Below are positions 54,932-63,832 of a stretch of DNA of 64,000 nt, piece after piece (position 1 is the stretch's first letter; each line of letters starts with the position of its first letter). A program made the translations under genes and the position numbers. The stretch is from positions 62,001-126,000 of the forward strand of contig NZ_QKRB01000046.1 of NCBI RefSeq assembly GCF_003233845.1. Reading direction: 5' to 3'. The notes under the pieces are model-generated. The model saw only the letters and a program-made list of their open reading frames with translations. It searched no databases and was not told the DNA's origin. This DNA comes from Paenibacillus sambharensis (lineage in GTDB: Bacteria; Bacillota; Bacilli; Paenibacillales; Paenibacillaceae).

Positions 54932-55687
54932 GTGGCTTATACGGTGAAACAGCTGGCTGAGCTCTCGGATGTCAGTGTGCGGACTCTACACTATTATGAT
55001 GAGATCGGCTTGCTGAAGCCTGCCTATTACGGTGATAACGGGTACCGGTATTATGAACGGGAGCAGCTGCTGCAGCTGCAGAGCATCCTGTTCTACCGCG
55101 AGCTTGACGTCCCGCTTGCCGACCTGCAGAGGCTGCTTGCAGCCGAATCAGAGGACAAGATTCAGACACTGCATGAGCACCGGCGTCATCTTCTGGAGAA
55201 GAAGGACCGGCTGGAGATGCTTGTCGCGACCATTGACAGCACGATCCGGCAGTTAAAAGGAGATGAGGACATGAGCGATAAGGAATTATACCGCGGCTTC
55301 GACGCGCAGAAGCAGGAGCAGTATGAACGGGAGATGCGCACGAAATACGGCGACAAGCCGGTTGATGAGAGTACCAGCCGCCTGAAGGACTGGAACAACA
55401 AGGATTATGAAGCCGTTCAGGAGGAATACGATCAGCTGCACCGGGCTTTCACCCAGCTGCTTGAGCAGGGGCTTCAGCCCAGTGAGGAAGAGGTACAGAA
55501 GCTTGTAAAACAGCACTATGATGTTGTCAGCCGCTTCTATGACCCCTCGCCTGAAATGTACAGCGGCCTTGGCGACCTCTACGTGGAGCACCCGGATTTC
55601 CGGAAGCTGTATGACAGCTACCACCCGCGTCTGGCGGATTACATGCGGCAGGCCATGCGGTTATTCGCGGCCCGCATGCAGCCCTAG
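54932..55687 (+). CDS. MerR-family regulator with TipAS antibiotic-recognition domain
   Basis: A protein of 251 residues. The N-terminal MerR winged helix has YTVKQLAELSDVSVRTLHYYDEIGLLKPAY and DNGYRYYEREQLLQLQSILFYRELDVPLADLQRLL, then a coiled coil ending in the TipAS domain (about 115-250) with YYDVVSRFYDPSPEMYSGLGDLYV (here KQHYDVVSRFYDPSPEMY). TipAS binds thiopeptides and related compounds in its relatives. The start is a GTG with AAGGAGGTGATG. Its promoter has the MerR-type 19-bp spacer, so autoregulation is likely. A multidrug exporter of the MFS family is encoded nearby, on the other strand. Recognised ligands cannot be inferred. Confidence 0.9.
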   Translation: MAYTVKQLAELSDVSVRTLHYYDEIGLLKPAYYGDNGYRYYEREQLLQLQSILFYRELDVPLADLQRLLAAESEDKIQTLHEHRRHLLEKKDRLEMLVATIDSTIRQLKGDEDMSDKELYRGFDAQKQEQYEREMRTKYGDKPVDESTSRLKDWNNKDYEAVQEEYDQLHRAFTQLLEQGLQPSEEEVQKLVKQHYDVVSRFYDPSPEMYSGLGDLYVEHPDFRKLYDSYHPRLADYMRQAMRLFAARMQP

Positions 55688-55715
55688 ATGCAAAGCGCAG
55701 CGTCACGAATGCAAG

Positions 55716-55766
55716 AGGAACGGCACCATACAGCAGCTTAACTGCCGTATGGTGCCGTTCCTTTGT
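55716..55766. terminator. Bidirectional terminator between TipAS regulator and MFS genes
   Basis: A 16-bp perfect stem, AGGAACGGCACCATAC / GTATGGTGCCGTTCCT, then TTTGTT. Confidence 0.92.
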
Positions 55767-55788
55767 TATGCCTATTTCGCTTTCCCCG

Positions 55789-57030
55789 CTATTGCCGCGG
55801 CGCATCCTTCGGAAGCAGGAAGGACAGCAGACCCAGCAGCGGCAGCAGACTGCATGCAATCATGACAGGTCCCATCCCCCATACATCGCCAGCCGAGCCG
55901 ATCGCAAGTCCGCCGATCGCCCCCATTCCGAAGGCCAGACCCACAATCAGGCCTGATGCCATGCCGACATTCCCTGGAAGCAGCTCCTGCGCATAGACGA
56001 CACTGACAGAGAAGCCGGACATCACGATGAAGCCAAGCACCACAACAACCGGATATACCCACATGAGCGGCAGATGCGGCAGCAGCAGCGCAAACGGGAT
56101 GGCGCCGACAATGGAGAAGATGATCATCCGTTTGCGCCCGTATTTGTCCCCCCACAGCCCGCCGAAATAAGTGCCCGCTACCCCTGCAGCCATATACAGG
56201 AAGAGCGGAATCTGTGCGTTCTCTATCCGGATACCATAGATATCTCGCAGGTAAAATTGATAATAATTGACAATGCCCGCCGCGTACCAGGATCTCGCGA
56301 ACACGATGAACACAAGCAGGAACATCGCAAGGCCGACCCGGCGGTTAACTTCAGCCGACCCGCTTCCGGCATGGAGCTCAACGTGCGAACCAGCCTGCTT
56401 ACGTTTCTTGACCGGTCTGCCCCTCTCGGCAAGCTGAATCCGGTACCAGGGTACGACAGTCAGCAGGACCAGGATCGCCGCCGCTGCCAGAATAGTAGCC
56501 CATATCGCGCCAATCTGACCCAGCGGAATGAAGATCAGCAGCGTCATCAGAGGCGCGAGCGCCTGACCCGCATTCCCGCCCACCTGATAGATAGACTGGG
56601 CCAGCCCTCTTCTGCCGCCCGCAGCAAAATATACGACCCGTGAACCCTCTGGGTGGAAGATCGCCGAGCCAAAGCCGACAAACATGACACTTGCCAGCAG
56701 CAGCCAGAAGTTAGGAGCCAGTGCTATACCGGCTATACCGACCAGGCTCAGCCCCATGCCAAACGGCAGCATGGATGGTGTCGGACGCTTGTCGGAATAG
56801 ACGCCAACAAGAGGCTGCAGCACGGATGATGTCATATTGAGCGCAAATCCGATCCAGCCGATTTGCGTATAAGACAAGTTCAGCGCTCCCTTGAAAACGG
56901 GATACATGGCCGTGACAACCGTCTGCATGGAATCGTTAAGCATATGTACGATACTAATAGCGAAGAGCATGGAGTACACGGTCGACTGCGTTACGGCTGC
57001 GGCCGTACGTGTTGATGCAGCTGTTTGCAT
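55789..57030 (-). CDS. MFS transporter, fosmidomycin-resistance (Fsr) type
   Basis: A 12-helix major facilitator, 413 residues. The typical Fsr start AISIVHMLNDSMQTVVTAMYPVFKGALNLSYTQIG, the VGVYSDKRPTPS loop with the MFS charge pattern and FVGFGSAIFHPEGSRVVY are all present. Homologues export fosmidomycin and other compounds. ATG 57030 has GAGAGGAA ahead; longer in-frame starts have no ribosome binding site. It is convergent with the TipAS regulator, with a strong terminator between. The substrate is not predictable from sequence. Confidence 0.9.
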   Translation of the reverse strand: MQTAASTRTAAAVTQSTVYSMLFAISIVHMLNDSMQTVVTAMYPVFKGALNLSYTQIGWIGFALNMTSSVLQPLVGVYSDKRPTPSMLPFGMGLSLVGIAGIALAPNFWLLLASVMFVGFGSAIFHPEGSRVVYFAAGGRRGLAQSIYQVGGNAGQALAPLMTLLIFIPLGQIGAIWATILAAAAILVLLTVVPWYRIQLAERGRPVKKRKQAGSHVELHAGSGSAEVNRRVGLAMFLLVFIVFARSWYAAGIVNYYQFYLRDIYGIRIENAQIPLFLYMAAGVAGTYFGGLWGDKYGRKRMIIFSIVGAIPFALLLPHLPLMWVYPVVVVLGFIVMSGFSVSVVYAQELLPGNVGMASGLIVGLAFGMGAIGGLAIGSAGDVWGMGPVMIACSLLPLLGLLSFLLPKDAPRQ

Positions 57031-57429
57031 AGTATGTGAGTTCCTCTCTGCCCACATGAGTTGTCTCACGCGGGCTATTGTAAATAACAGTAAACACAGT
57101 TTAGAACGCTGCCGTACTGCCGTCAAATACGCTGCTCCCTCATTTTGGGCCATATCGTCCGCAGCATACCTGTCAAGGCATAGCTTTCATCGTCTCCCAC
57201 AGCTTTTTGGCTGTACGGCCCGCGCCTGCCCTCCGGCAAAACATTTGAAACAAAACACGCTTGTTAACGTTTTAAATAGTACATGCCTTTAAATGGGGCT
57301 CCAGACCAGCAGACAAGCCGCCCTTCCGCGGGCGAAACCTGTAGTCTGCCGTTCAATTATGGCGGAAAACAAGGTACAATGAGTTCAGGGCCTGTCCTTC
57401 TGGCCCGATATAAGAAAGGAATGATAACC
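57031..57429. other. Intergenic stretch between divergent transporter and coiled-coil genes
   Basis: About 400 bp. The minus-strand side holds the MFS promoter region. It contains CTTGTTAACGTTTT, a weak palindrome, and no reading frame with a ribosome binding site. The plus-strand end carries the ribosome binding site AAAGGAA of the next gene. I see nothing else definite. Confidence 0.5.
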
Positions 57430-57909
57430 TTGACCAGTCGAACAGTCACCGCATCCTTATTCCTGACCGTCTGCCTGTTTGTTCTGCCCTTCTTCACTCA
57501 TCCCGCTAAAGCCGGTGTAATGGACAGGATCAAGGATATTTATAATGCACCCGAGAAGGTGGAGGAGCTGGAGTCCAAGTATCTTGAGACACAAGCCGCT
57601 CTAGAGCAGCAGATGAAGCAAGCTGAGCAGGCAGCAGACCTCTATGCCAAGCAGCAGGAAGAGCTGCTCCGCCGGAATGAGGAGTACAGGCAGCGCAATG
57701 AAGCGCTAAGCGAGCAGAATGCTCAGTTGGCCGGCCGTCTTGCGGCCATGGAGAAGAGCCAGGCTGAACGGGCATCCTTCACCCGGAAAATCGCCCAATC
57801 TGTGCTGGTATTTGCCGGCATGGGGCTGCTCTACCTGCTGTCGGTCCGTGTATGGCGCTATCTCGTATGGCGCAGACAGAAGCAGACGGGCGGGGGTTCC
57901 ATTCTGTGA
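57430..57909 (+). CDS. Exported coiled-coil membrane protein
   Basis: A protein of 159 residues. A signal peptide or anchor (VTASLFLTVCLFVLPFFTHPAKAG) leads into a Gln/Glu-rich coiled coil (about 50-115; EELESKYLETQAALEQQMKQ and following) and ends with a transmembrane helix (SVLVFAGMGLLYLLSV) and a basic WRRQKQ tail. It would thus be a hairpin spanning outside with the coiled coil exposed. The TTG at 57430 lies nine bases after GGAA; the ATG at 57421 lies too close. Overlap of four bases with the next gene suggests translational coupling and a joint role. The function is unknown. Confidence 0.7.
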   Translation: MTSRTVTASLFLTVCLFVLPFFTHPAKAGVMDRIKDIYNAPEKVEELESKYLETQAALEQQMKQAEQAADLYAKQQEELLRRNEEYRQRNEALSEQNAQLAGRLAAMEKSQAERASFTRKIAQSVLVFAGMGLLYLLSVRVWRYLVWRRQKQTGGGSIL

Positions 57910-58595
57910 AGGTTACAGCTCCCCAGCCGGTCGGACATGTGCGGGTTGAGCTTGAGAATGGAGAAGTGCTGCATGTGCTGCACCCTAAATCCGTGATCGC
58001 TTACCAGGGCCCCCCCGGACACCGGGAAGACAAGATTACCGACCTCGCCGATGCCTACCGTAAGAAGCGCTGGATTCGTTCCCGCATGAGGGGGCCGTCC
58101 GAGTTTATTATCGGCCTTCCTCCTGGCTGCATGCTGCAGACCATCGACATTGAGGAGGGCGGCGATCTCCTCTTTGACTTTCGGCATGTGCTCTTCTTCA
58201 CGGAAGGCATTGGAACAGCGACACGGGTTCAGAAGATCAAGACAGCCTGGATCACAAGAGAGCTGATCCGCATCCGGTTCAGCGGCCCCGGCCAGCTGGG
58301 TGTTATCACCACCGGTGATCTCGTGCCCATGCAGCTCCAGCCGGAAACACCGCTGTTCGTAGAAGCCGGCTCGCTGGTAGCTTATCCGGAATCCGCGAAG
58401 GTGAAGCTCTCCGTCTACGGCAACCAAATTGCCAGTCAGCATATGAATGTACAGTGGCAGCTTACGGGCAGGGGGCCGGTCCTCATTCAGACCGGCTCCC
58501 GCGATCAGGCACTTACAGAGGAGCTGCAGGGAGGCGGGTTCGTCAAGCGGCTGCTGCGGGAGCTGCTGCCCTTCGGCGGTGTCTATATTAAATAA
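57906..58595 (+). CDS. AIM24-family protein
   Basis: A protein of 229 residues, with the AIM24/TIGR00266-like beta-helical fold marked by repeated Gly and turns (SEFIIGLPPGCMLQTIDIEEGGDLLFDFRHVLFFTEGI; IRFSGPGQLGVITTGDLVPMQLQ; LFVEAGSLVAYPESAKV). It has neither signal peptide nor membrane helix, so cytoplasmic. The GTG start at 57906 overlaps the end of the coiled-coil gene by four bases (GTGA). The function of the family is unknown in bacteria. Coupling to the membrane protein suggests a common complex. Confidence 0.85.
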   Translation: MKVTAPQPVGHVRVELENGEVLHVLHPKSVIAYQGPPGHREDKITDLADAYRKKRWIRSRMRGPSEFIIGLPPGCMLQTIDIEEGGDLLFDFRHVLFFTEGIGTATRVQKIKTAWITRELIRIRFSGPGQLGVITTGDLVPMQLQPETPLFVEAGSLVAYPESAKVKLSVYGNQIASQHMNVQWQLTGRGPVLIQTGSRDQALTEELQGGGFVKRLLRELLPFGGVYIK

Positions 58596-58609
58596 GTCAT
58601 ATCTATCAT

Positions 58610-58655
58610 AAGTCCCGCCTGCTTCGCTACGTATCTTGCGAGGCAGGCGGGACTT
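58610..58655. terminator. Bidirectional terminator
   Basis: A 13-bp stem, AAGTCCCGCCTGC / GCAGGCGGGACTT, between the AIM24 gene and the convergent esterase gene. Confidence 0.9.
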
Positions 58656-58691
58656 TGCCCAAGATTATGAAGTTAAGAAAACCTGTGTCAA

Positions 58692-59654
58692 TCAGCCGAT
58701 TGTTTCGAGCAGCACCCGCAGACGCTCCTCGTGCGCACGCGGAATGAACTCATGCCCAAAATACCGGTGTACCGATATTTGCTTCTGGCAGGTTAAATGA
58801 TTGTAGACCGCAAAGATGGTTGAAGGCGGCGTGATTAAATCGACCAGCCCGACCGACATCCATGTACGGCAGCTGACACGGCCTGCCAGATTCATAATGT
58901 CAAAGTAGGAAAGCGTCCGCTTCGCCTGCTGCTCAATCTCCGGATCTCCCCCTACCTTCCTGAAGTATTCGTTCAGCTCGCCGTATGGACCTTCTGGCGT
59001 AATATCGATGGCCCGGTTAAAGTTCGACAAGTACGGGTAATCGGCAGCTGCCACAACAGGAATCGGGGATAAGGCAGCAGCCGCCAGAGTCAGTGCGCCA
59101 CCCTGGCTGCCCCCGCAAACGCCGATCCGGGATGCGTCCACCTGCTCCAGCGAAGCCAGCACCTCAAGCGTCCGGACTGTATCCGCATAGACGGCACGGT
59201 AATAATATTCTTCCGGTGACAGGATGCCCCGTGTCATCCACCCGGCCGGTCCGCCGTTACTATAGATGGTCGTGTCCTGACTGCCCCCATGCTGGCCCCG
59301 GCAGAACATCTGCAGAGCCGCATAGCCATGAGCCGCCCAGTTAACGGTATCATGCAGATTGCCGTCCATCGCCCAATTGTACCCATGGAACAAGGCCAGA
59401 GCCGGATGCGGTCCTTCTCCCTTCGGCAGGGCCAGCCATCCCTCGATACGCGCCCCGCCATAGCTGCTATATGTAATCCGGTAGACAGAGACACCTTTGA
59501 CCGGATAGTCGTAGGGTGTCATTTTGACCTCAAGCGGAATGCGTTGCAAATCCTCAAGCGTCTTGTCCCAAAACTCGTCGAAATCCTGCTCTTTCGTCAG
59601 CTGCGGTTTGTACTCTTCCAGTTCATGAAGCGGAAGATCATACGGCTGTGCCAC
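58692..59654 (-). CDS. CE7 acetylxylan esterase / cephalosporin-C deacetylase
   Basis: Cytoplasmic alpha/beta hydrolase of 320 residues removing acetyl groups from xylo-oligosaccharides or cephalosporin C. PLHELEEYKPQLTKEQDFDEFWDKTL at the N-terminus, FCRGQHGGS (the RGQ motif of the family), the nucleophile Ser in GVCGGSQGGALTL, the catalytic Asp in MSVGLVDLITPPST and the His in YFGHEFIP. The start is a GTG, with GAGGTGAT five bases before. No signal peptide. With the GH43, GH3 and mannosidase genes it fits hemicellulose utilisation. Confidence 0.93.
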   Translation of the reverse strand: MAQPYDLPLHELEEYKPQLTKEQDFDEFWDKTLEDLQRIPLEVKMTPYDYPVKGVSVYRITYSSYGGARIEGWLALPKGEGPHPALALFHGYNWAMDGNLHDTVNWAAHGYAALQMFCRGQHGGSQDTTIYSNGGPAGWMTRGILSPEEYYYRAVYADTVRTLEVLASLEQVDASRIGVCGGSQGGALTLAAAALSPIPVVAAADYPYLSNFNRAIDITPEGPYGELNEYFRKVGGDPEIEQQAKRTLSYFDIMNLAGRVSCRTWMSVGLVDLITPPSTIFAVYNHLTCQKQISVHRYFGHEFIPRAHEERLRVLLETIG

Positions 59655-59731
59655 TCGCTATCACCTCATCGTCCAATATGAATGCCTATTAAGGTTTCTT
59701 CGGACTGCCGCATATTTCCTGCTGCCTTTCG

Positions 59732-60778
59732 CTAATCGTTGTTAATCTGCTCCAGCACGCGCGCCAGTATGGTTTCTTCCTCTGCCTTCATAGAGGCAGT
59801 AAGCTCTTTTAATATTCCGAGTATTGCATAATCAGGGGAGTTCCCGCTTACCAGCCTGCTCTTAATGAACCTGTTAAGAAGATTACCGGCTTTCCGCTCA
59901 ACAGCAGTATAAGGAGACGCAAATCCGCCATAACTCAGGCTGCCATGCTCCTCTAGAAAAGCCAATCGGCGAAGCATTATTTTTTTGTGCTCCCACAATA
60001 AGAAGAGAGGCCGCAGGTCGACTTCATGCGTCTCGCGTATTTCCTGCTCGTAATACTGCTCAAGCTTGTCATAAACAGCCAGACCATAGTAATCATCTGC
60101 TTGATTGGCGATGCTCCGGAACCGGCCGCTTGTATTGCTTGAGCTAAGATAGTCCCATAGCTGATCCGCTATCCAGGCCAAATCCAGCCTATAACCTGAA
60201 CTGCCATCCGTTCTGAGCATATAAGTAAAGTTATGATGGTCGGAATGCCGGCTGTTAGGCTGATGCTTATGCTGAACAATGCCTTGTATGGCTGCTTCGA
60301 ACTGATCGTACGCAACCTCACGAAAGCTGTACTTTACCTGATCGAATCCGCCGATGTGAAGCGTTCCGGCAGCGTGATCATACCCGTACACCAGCACAGC
60401 ATGCGGAAAATGCTTACGCTGATAGGCAGCGGTGCCAGGGATCCAAAACTCGTCCACATGAGTGTAAAGATACAGTCCCCTGTTAATGCAGTCTACGAAG
60501 AAATTTACCGCATAAGGGTACCAGTTAGTTAGTGAATCTGCCGTAACTCTCTCACTGCAAAAAAAGCTGTTTTCATAAAATTCCGGGTATAGCGTGAAGA
60601 AGTCGAACGCATCGGAAGGGTGGTAAGCGAGGAAGGTCTTGCTGCACCTGAGTTGAATGTAGTTGCTGTAAATCCAGGCTTGTGAGGAGTCGTAACAGGA
60701 AAGAATTGAGAATGGTATTGCGTGCTTGGGGTATACGCTCACCAAGGGATAAGACACAGCGAGTATTCGCCTGCTCAT
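59732..60778 (-). CDS. Protein of unknown function, possible BtrH-like domain
   Basis: A protein of 348 residues, aromatic-rich and without signal peptide or membrane helix. The first 150 residues contain FTLYPEFYENSFFCSERV, FVDCINRGLYLYTHVDEFWIP and HAVLVYGYDHAAGTLHIGGFD; the last resembles the His-X-Asp segment of papain-like and BtrH-N-type domains, and a conserved-looking Cys is in SILSCYDSS. The C-terminal part is helical. I cannot assign a function; BtrH-like acyltransferases of secondary metabolism are one possibility. ATG 60778 follows AAGGAG at seven bases. The gene stands alone between the CE7 esterase and the mannosidase. Confidence 0.65.
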   Translation of the reverse strand: MSRRILAVSYPLVSVYPKHAIPFSILSCYDSSQAWIYSNYIQLRCSKTFLAYHPSDAFDFFTLYPEFYENSFFCSERVTADSLTNWYPYAVNFFVDCINRGLYLYTHVDEFWIPGTAAYQRKHFPHAVLVYGYDHAAGTLHIGGFDQVKYSFREVAYDQFEAAIQGIVQHKHQPNSRHSDHHNFTYMLRTDGSSGYRLDLAWIADQLWDYLSSSNTSGRFRSIANQADDYYGLAVYDKLEQYYEQEIRETHEVDLRPLFLLWEHKKIMLRRLAFLEEHGSLSYGGFASPYTAVERKAGNLLNRFIKSRLVSGNSPDYAILGILKELTASMKAEEETILARVLEQINND

Positions 60779-60956
60779 AGGCATTCTCCTTTTAAGGTTC
60801 GGGTGGGTTTGAAGCGGGGATTACACAGAATAAATACGGGGGGACTAATTCAGTGACATAGTACAACTGCTGTCAACCCGCGTCAATAGCATTTACAAAC
60901 AATTAACAATAACAAATATATCAGTTTGCCCGTCATGCATACGTATTATTGTGGAT

Positions 60957-61003
60957 TGAAAAGGGGTGTCCCTTAGTCATCTACGATGACTAAGGGACAC
61001 CCC
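60957..61003 (-). terminator. Terminator of the beta-mannosidase gene
   Basis: An 18-bp perfect stem (GGGGTGTCCCTTAGTCAT, loop CTACG) followed by TTTTC on the minus strand. Confidence 0.97.
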
Positions 61004-61011
61004 ATGTATAT

Positions 61012-63555
61012 TCACGCTAGCGACACAAAATCAGCCATCGAGTGCAGCTTCAGCGACTCTGCCGCAGCCGGTGCAAACGCCTTACCGTCCAGATCACGGG
61101 CCAGAAACTGCACAGTTACAGGCACGCCCGGCACCAGATCGAAGAAATTATCAGTGAAGATCCCTTCCTGTGCTGCCTGCAGCCATACCTGCTTTGCAAG
61201 CACATCCGTTTCCAGCCGGTACGCTATTCCCTCCGCGCCTTGCAACTCCGTGATTTGAACTGCCGGCTTCGCCAGCTTAATTTCCTTCGCGGGTACAAAA
61301 TAGTGCTCCTTACGGTCCAGAATCTCGCTTCCGCTAGTGAGTGTCGCCTGCAGAACAACCTCTGCCGGATCATACTCGCCATAAAGCTCTACGGCCGGTG
61401 CGGAGTAAACCACCGCCGTGCTGTTAGGCTGAAGCACAGCCGCAACAGCCAGCGAACGAATGACTGTACCGTCAAACTTGTAAGCGTTGATAAGCAGTGT
61501 GCCATCGAATGCTTCCGGAAGGTCCGTCATCACATGAAGGTCAACCCGGCTGTCTTCAGAATCTATGGAGACGGCAATATCCTTCATGCTTGACCGGATA
61601 TAATACTGGGCAGCCTTCCAGCGTCCGTAATAATCCATGCTCGCCCAGGACGCAACCGGCCAGCAGTCATTCAGCTGCCAGTAAAGGGTGCCCATACAGT
61701 AAGGCTTCCGGCGGCGGTGGGCTTCAACGGCCATCTTCATGGCCTCTCCCTGCAGCACCTGGCTCATATACAGGAAGGACGGGAAGTCCTTCGGATTTTT
61801 AAGATACATGTCCATATACTCTTTAATCAGCCTGTTGCCGGAATTATGCCGCTGGTGACAGACCATTACATCCGACTCCAGCTCCATGTCTGCTTCCTCT
61901 GCATAGGAGCGGACCGTCCGCTCTTCCGGGAACGACTGGAACCCGTATTCGCTCATGAAGCGGCCCAGCTTGGACTTGTAATTCTCGAACGGCTCAACAG
62001 CGTGCCATACGCCCCAATAATGAATGTCTCCAGTGGATGTCTCCGGATGGGCATGCTGATGAATATCGCCGGTCAGATCCTGCATCGGTGAGGACGGCCA
62101 ATAATCGGCCAGCGGATCAAATGTGCTCACTGCCAGCGGAAGAATCCGGTGGAATATCGCCTCATAATCGGCCCACAGCTTCTCGCGCTGCTCCTGTGTA
62201 TACTGCTGCTTCCAGCCCCAGCCCGCATTCTCGTCGTAATGGGCCCATGCCGAGTCAATCTCATTATTGCCGCACCAGAGTGCGATGGACGGATGATTGC
62301 GCAGACGCTTCACATTCTGCTCTGCTTCGATCCGGATATTCTCAAGAAAGGCTCCGTCTCCCGGATACATACTGCAGGCAAACATGAAGTCCTGCCAGAC
62401 CAGCAGGCCGTATTCGTCACACAGCTCGTAGAAGCGGTCTGCTTCATAGATCCCCCCGCCCCAGACACGAATCATATTCATGTTGGACTGTACCGCACTT
62501 GCGATTTCATGCCGGTAACGTTCCTCCGTCACCTCGGTAACGAAGCTGTCATTCGGAATATGATTGGCACCCTTGGCGAAGACCGGCTTGCCATTAAGCT
62601 CAAAATAGAAGCTGGTTCCTTCAGCATCCTTCTCCCGCACCAGCCGGATAGACCGCAGTCCGGTTCGAGCACTGCGGCTCGCCACTTCACGGCCGCCGTC
62701 ATGAAGCGAGACTGTGAACGTGTACAGCCGCTGCTTACCAAGCCCCCTGCTCCACCAAAGCTCCGGCTCGCGGATCACAGCTTCCAGCTCAACTGTATTG
62801 ACACCGGCCGAAAGCCGCACTTCCTTGTGCCAGTTGAATCCTTCCGTTCTCAGCTGCAGCGTGCCAGACCAGACAGTATCCGTTTCGATCTCAATCACAG
62901 CGGTCACCCTTGCTTCCAGGGCGGATATCTGATCCTGGCGGATGAACAGGTCGGTGATCCGGCCGCCTGTCCACGCCTCCAGACGTACTTCGCGCCAAAT
63001 TCCGCTGGTCACAAAACGCGGTCCCCAGTCCCAGCCATAGTGATATGGAGCTTTGCGCGCAAAGATACTGACCTTCTTATCTCCAAGCCCCCCAGTTTCC
63101 GATTGGTCGTTCGTTGCCGGCAGCGGATAGCCGAGCTTCTCCAGCTTCGGGAGGTCCTCCATGATCGGGGAACGGAACCGGATATGCAGCCGGTTTATGC
63201 CGGCCTGAAGAAGCTGTTTCACATCAGCCTTCCATACACGGAACATATTATCTGCAGAAAGCACATGCTTGCCGTTAACGCTGACATCCGCATAAGTATC
63301 CAAACCGTCAAAGACAAGCTCAATATGCGGAAGCCTCAGCATATCTTCCGCTATCTCGAACGATGTTTCATACTCCCAATCCTTCTTGTCAATCCACTGC
63401 AGACCCCGCTCGTTCGTTCCATAGAAGGGTGCATCAATCCTCCCGCTGCGCAGCAAATCTGTGTGTACACATCCGGGAACGACAGCCTGCAGCCATTCCG
63501 TTTCATCTGCCGCCTTAAACCTCCAGTTCGTAAGTGCCTGCCGCTTCTCGATCAT
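61012..63555 (-). CDS. GH2 beta-mannosidase
   Basis: Cytoplasmic enzyme of 847 residues releasing mannose from the ends of manno-oligosaccharides. The N-terminal sugar-binding domain has WRFKAADETEWLQAVVPGCVHTDLL and LPHIELVFDGLDTYADVSVNGKHV; NNEIDSAW carries the acid/base Glu and FMSEYGFQSFPEE the nucleophile Glu. YGWDWGPRFVTSGIWREVRLEAW and IRVWGGGIYEADRFYELCDEYGLLVWQDFMF are GH2 hallmarks. CAGGAGGTACGCC gives a strong ribosome binding site. It is divergent from a LacI regulator, its probable controller. The length is usual. Confidence 0.95.
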   Translation of the reverse strand: MIEKRQALTNWRFKAADETEWLQAVVPGCVHTDLLRSGRIDAPFYGTNERGLQWIDKKDWEYETSFEIAEDMLRLPHIELVFDGLDTYADVSVNGKHVLSADNMFRVWKADVKQLLQAGINRLHIRFRSPIMEDLPKLEKLGYPLPATNDQSETGGLGDKKVSIFARKAPYHYGWDWGPRFVTSGIWREVRLEAWTGGRITDLFIRQDQISALEARVTAVIEIETDTVWSGTLQLRTEGFNWHKEVRLSAGVNTVELEAVIREPELWWSRGLGKQRLYTFTVSLHDGGREVASRSARTGLRSIRLVREKDAEGTSFYFELNGKPVFAKGANHIPNDSFVTEVTEERYRHEIASAVQSNMNMIRVWGGGIYEADRFYELCDEYGLLVWQDFMFACSMYPGDGAFLENIRIEAEQNVKRLRNHPSIALWCGNNEIDSAWAHYDENAGWGWKQQYTQEQREKLWADYEAIFHRILPLAVSTFDPLADYWPSSPMQDLTGDIHQHAHPETSTGDIHYWGVWHAVEPFENYKSKLGRFMSEYGFQSFPEERTVRSYAEEADMELESDVMVCHQRHNSGNRLIKEYMDMYLKNPKDFPSFLYMSQVLQGEAMKMAVEAHRRRKPYCMGTLYWQLNDCWPVASWASMDYYGRWKAAQYYIRSSMKDIAVSIDSEDSRVDLHVMTDLPEAFDGTLLINAYKFDGTVIRSLAVAAVLQPNSTAVVYSAPAVELYGEYDPAEVVLQATLTSGSEILDRKEHYFVPAKEIKLAKPAVQITELQGAEGIAYRLETDVLAKQVWLQAAQEGIFTDNFFDLVPGVPVTVQFLARDLDGKAFAPAAAESLKLHSMADFVSLA

Positions 63556-63751
63556 GGCGTACCTCCTGTAAGTGTGCCGTTATCCGGCATAATAGATTAT
63601 TATTCCCCTGAGCTGTTGGTTTACGATTAGCAATAAGGTAAGCCTCTATCGGCTTTTGCCCCTATTATAACGGCCTGAATTAACAAAGTATACACTTTGC
63701 ACAGATATTTATGTTCAAATTGTTCAATTAATTGAGTGTTCACTCCTTACA

Positions 63752-63791
63752 TACGTTAAAAACGTAAATCATCCTTACAATCTGTTATAAT
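63752..63791 (+). promoter_or_regulatory. Promoter and dyad of the LacI gene
   Basis: TGTTATAAT (63783-63791) is an extended -10 box. The dyad TACGTT-AAA-AACGTA (63752-63766) is close to where the -35 box would be and is a candidate LacI-family operator, perhaps for autoregulation and for the divergent mannosidase gene. Confidence 0.5.
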
Positions 63792-63832
63792 AGACAATAG
63801 TTGTTACGATATTGACCGCCGGGGTGGACCTG

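Noticed and set aside
62149-63630. 493-codon plus-strand frame opposite the beta-mannosidase
   Set aside because: Complement of a clear GH2 gene with a strong ribosome binding site.
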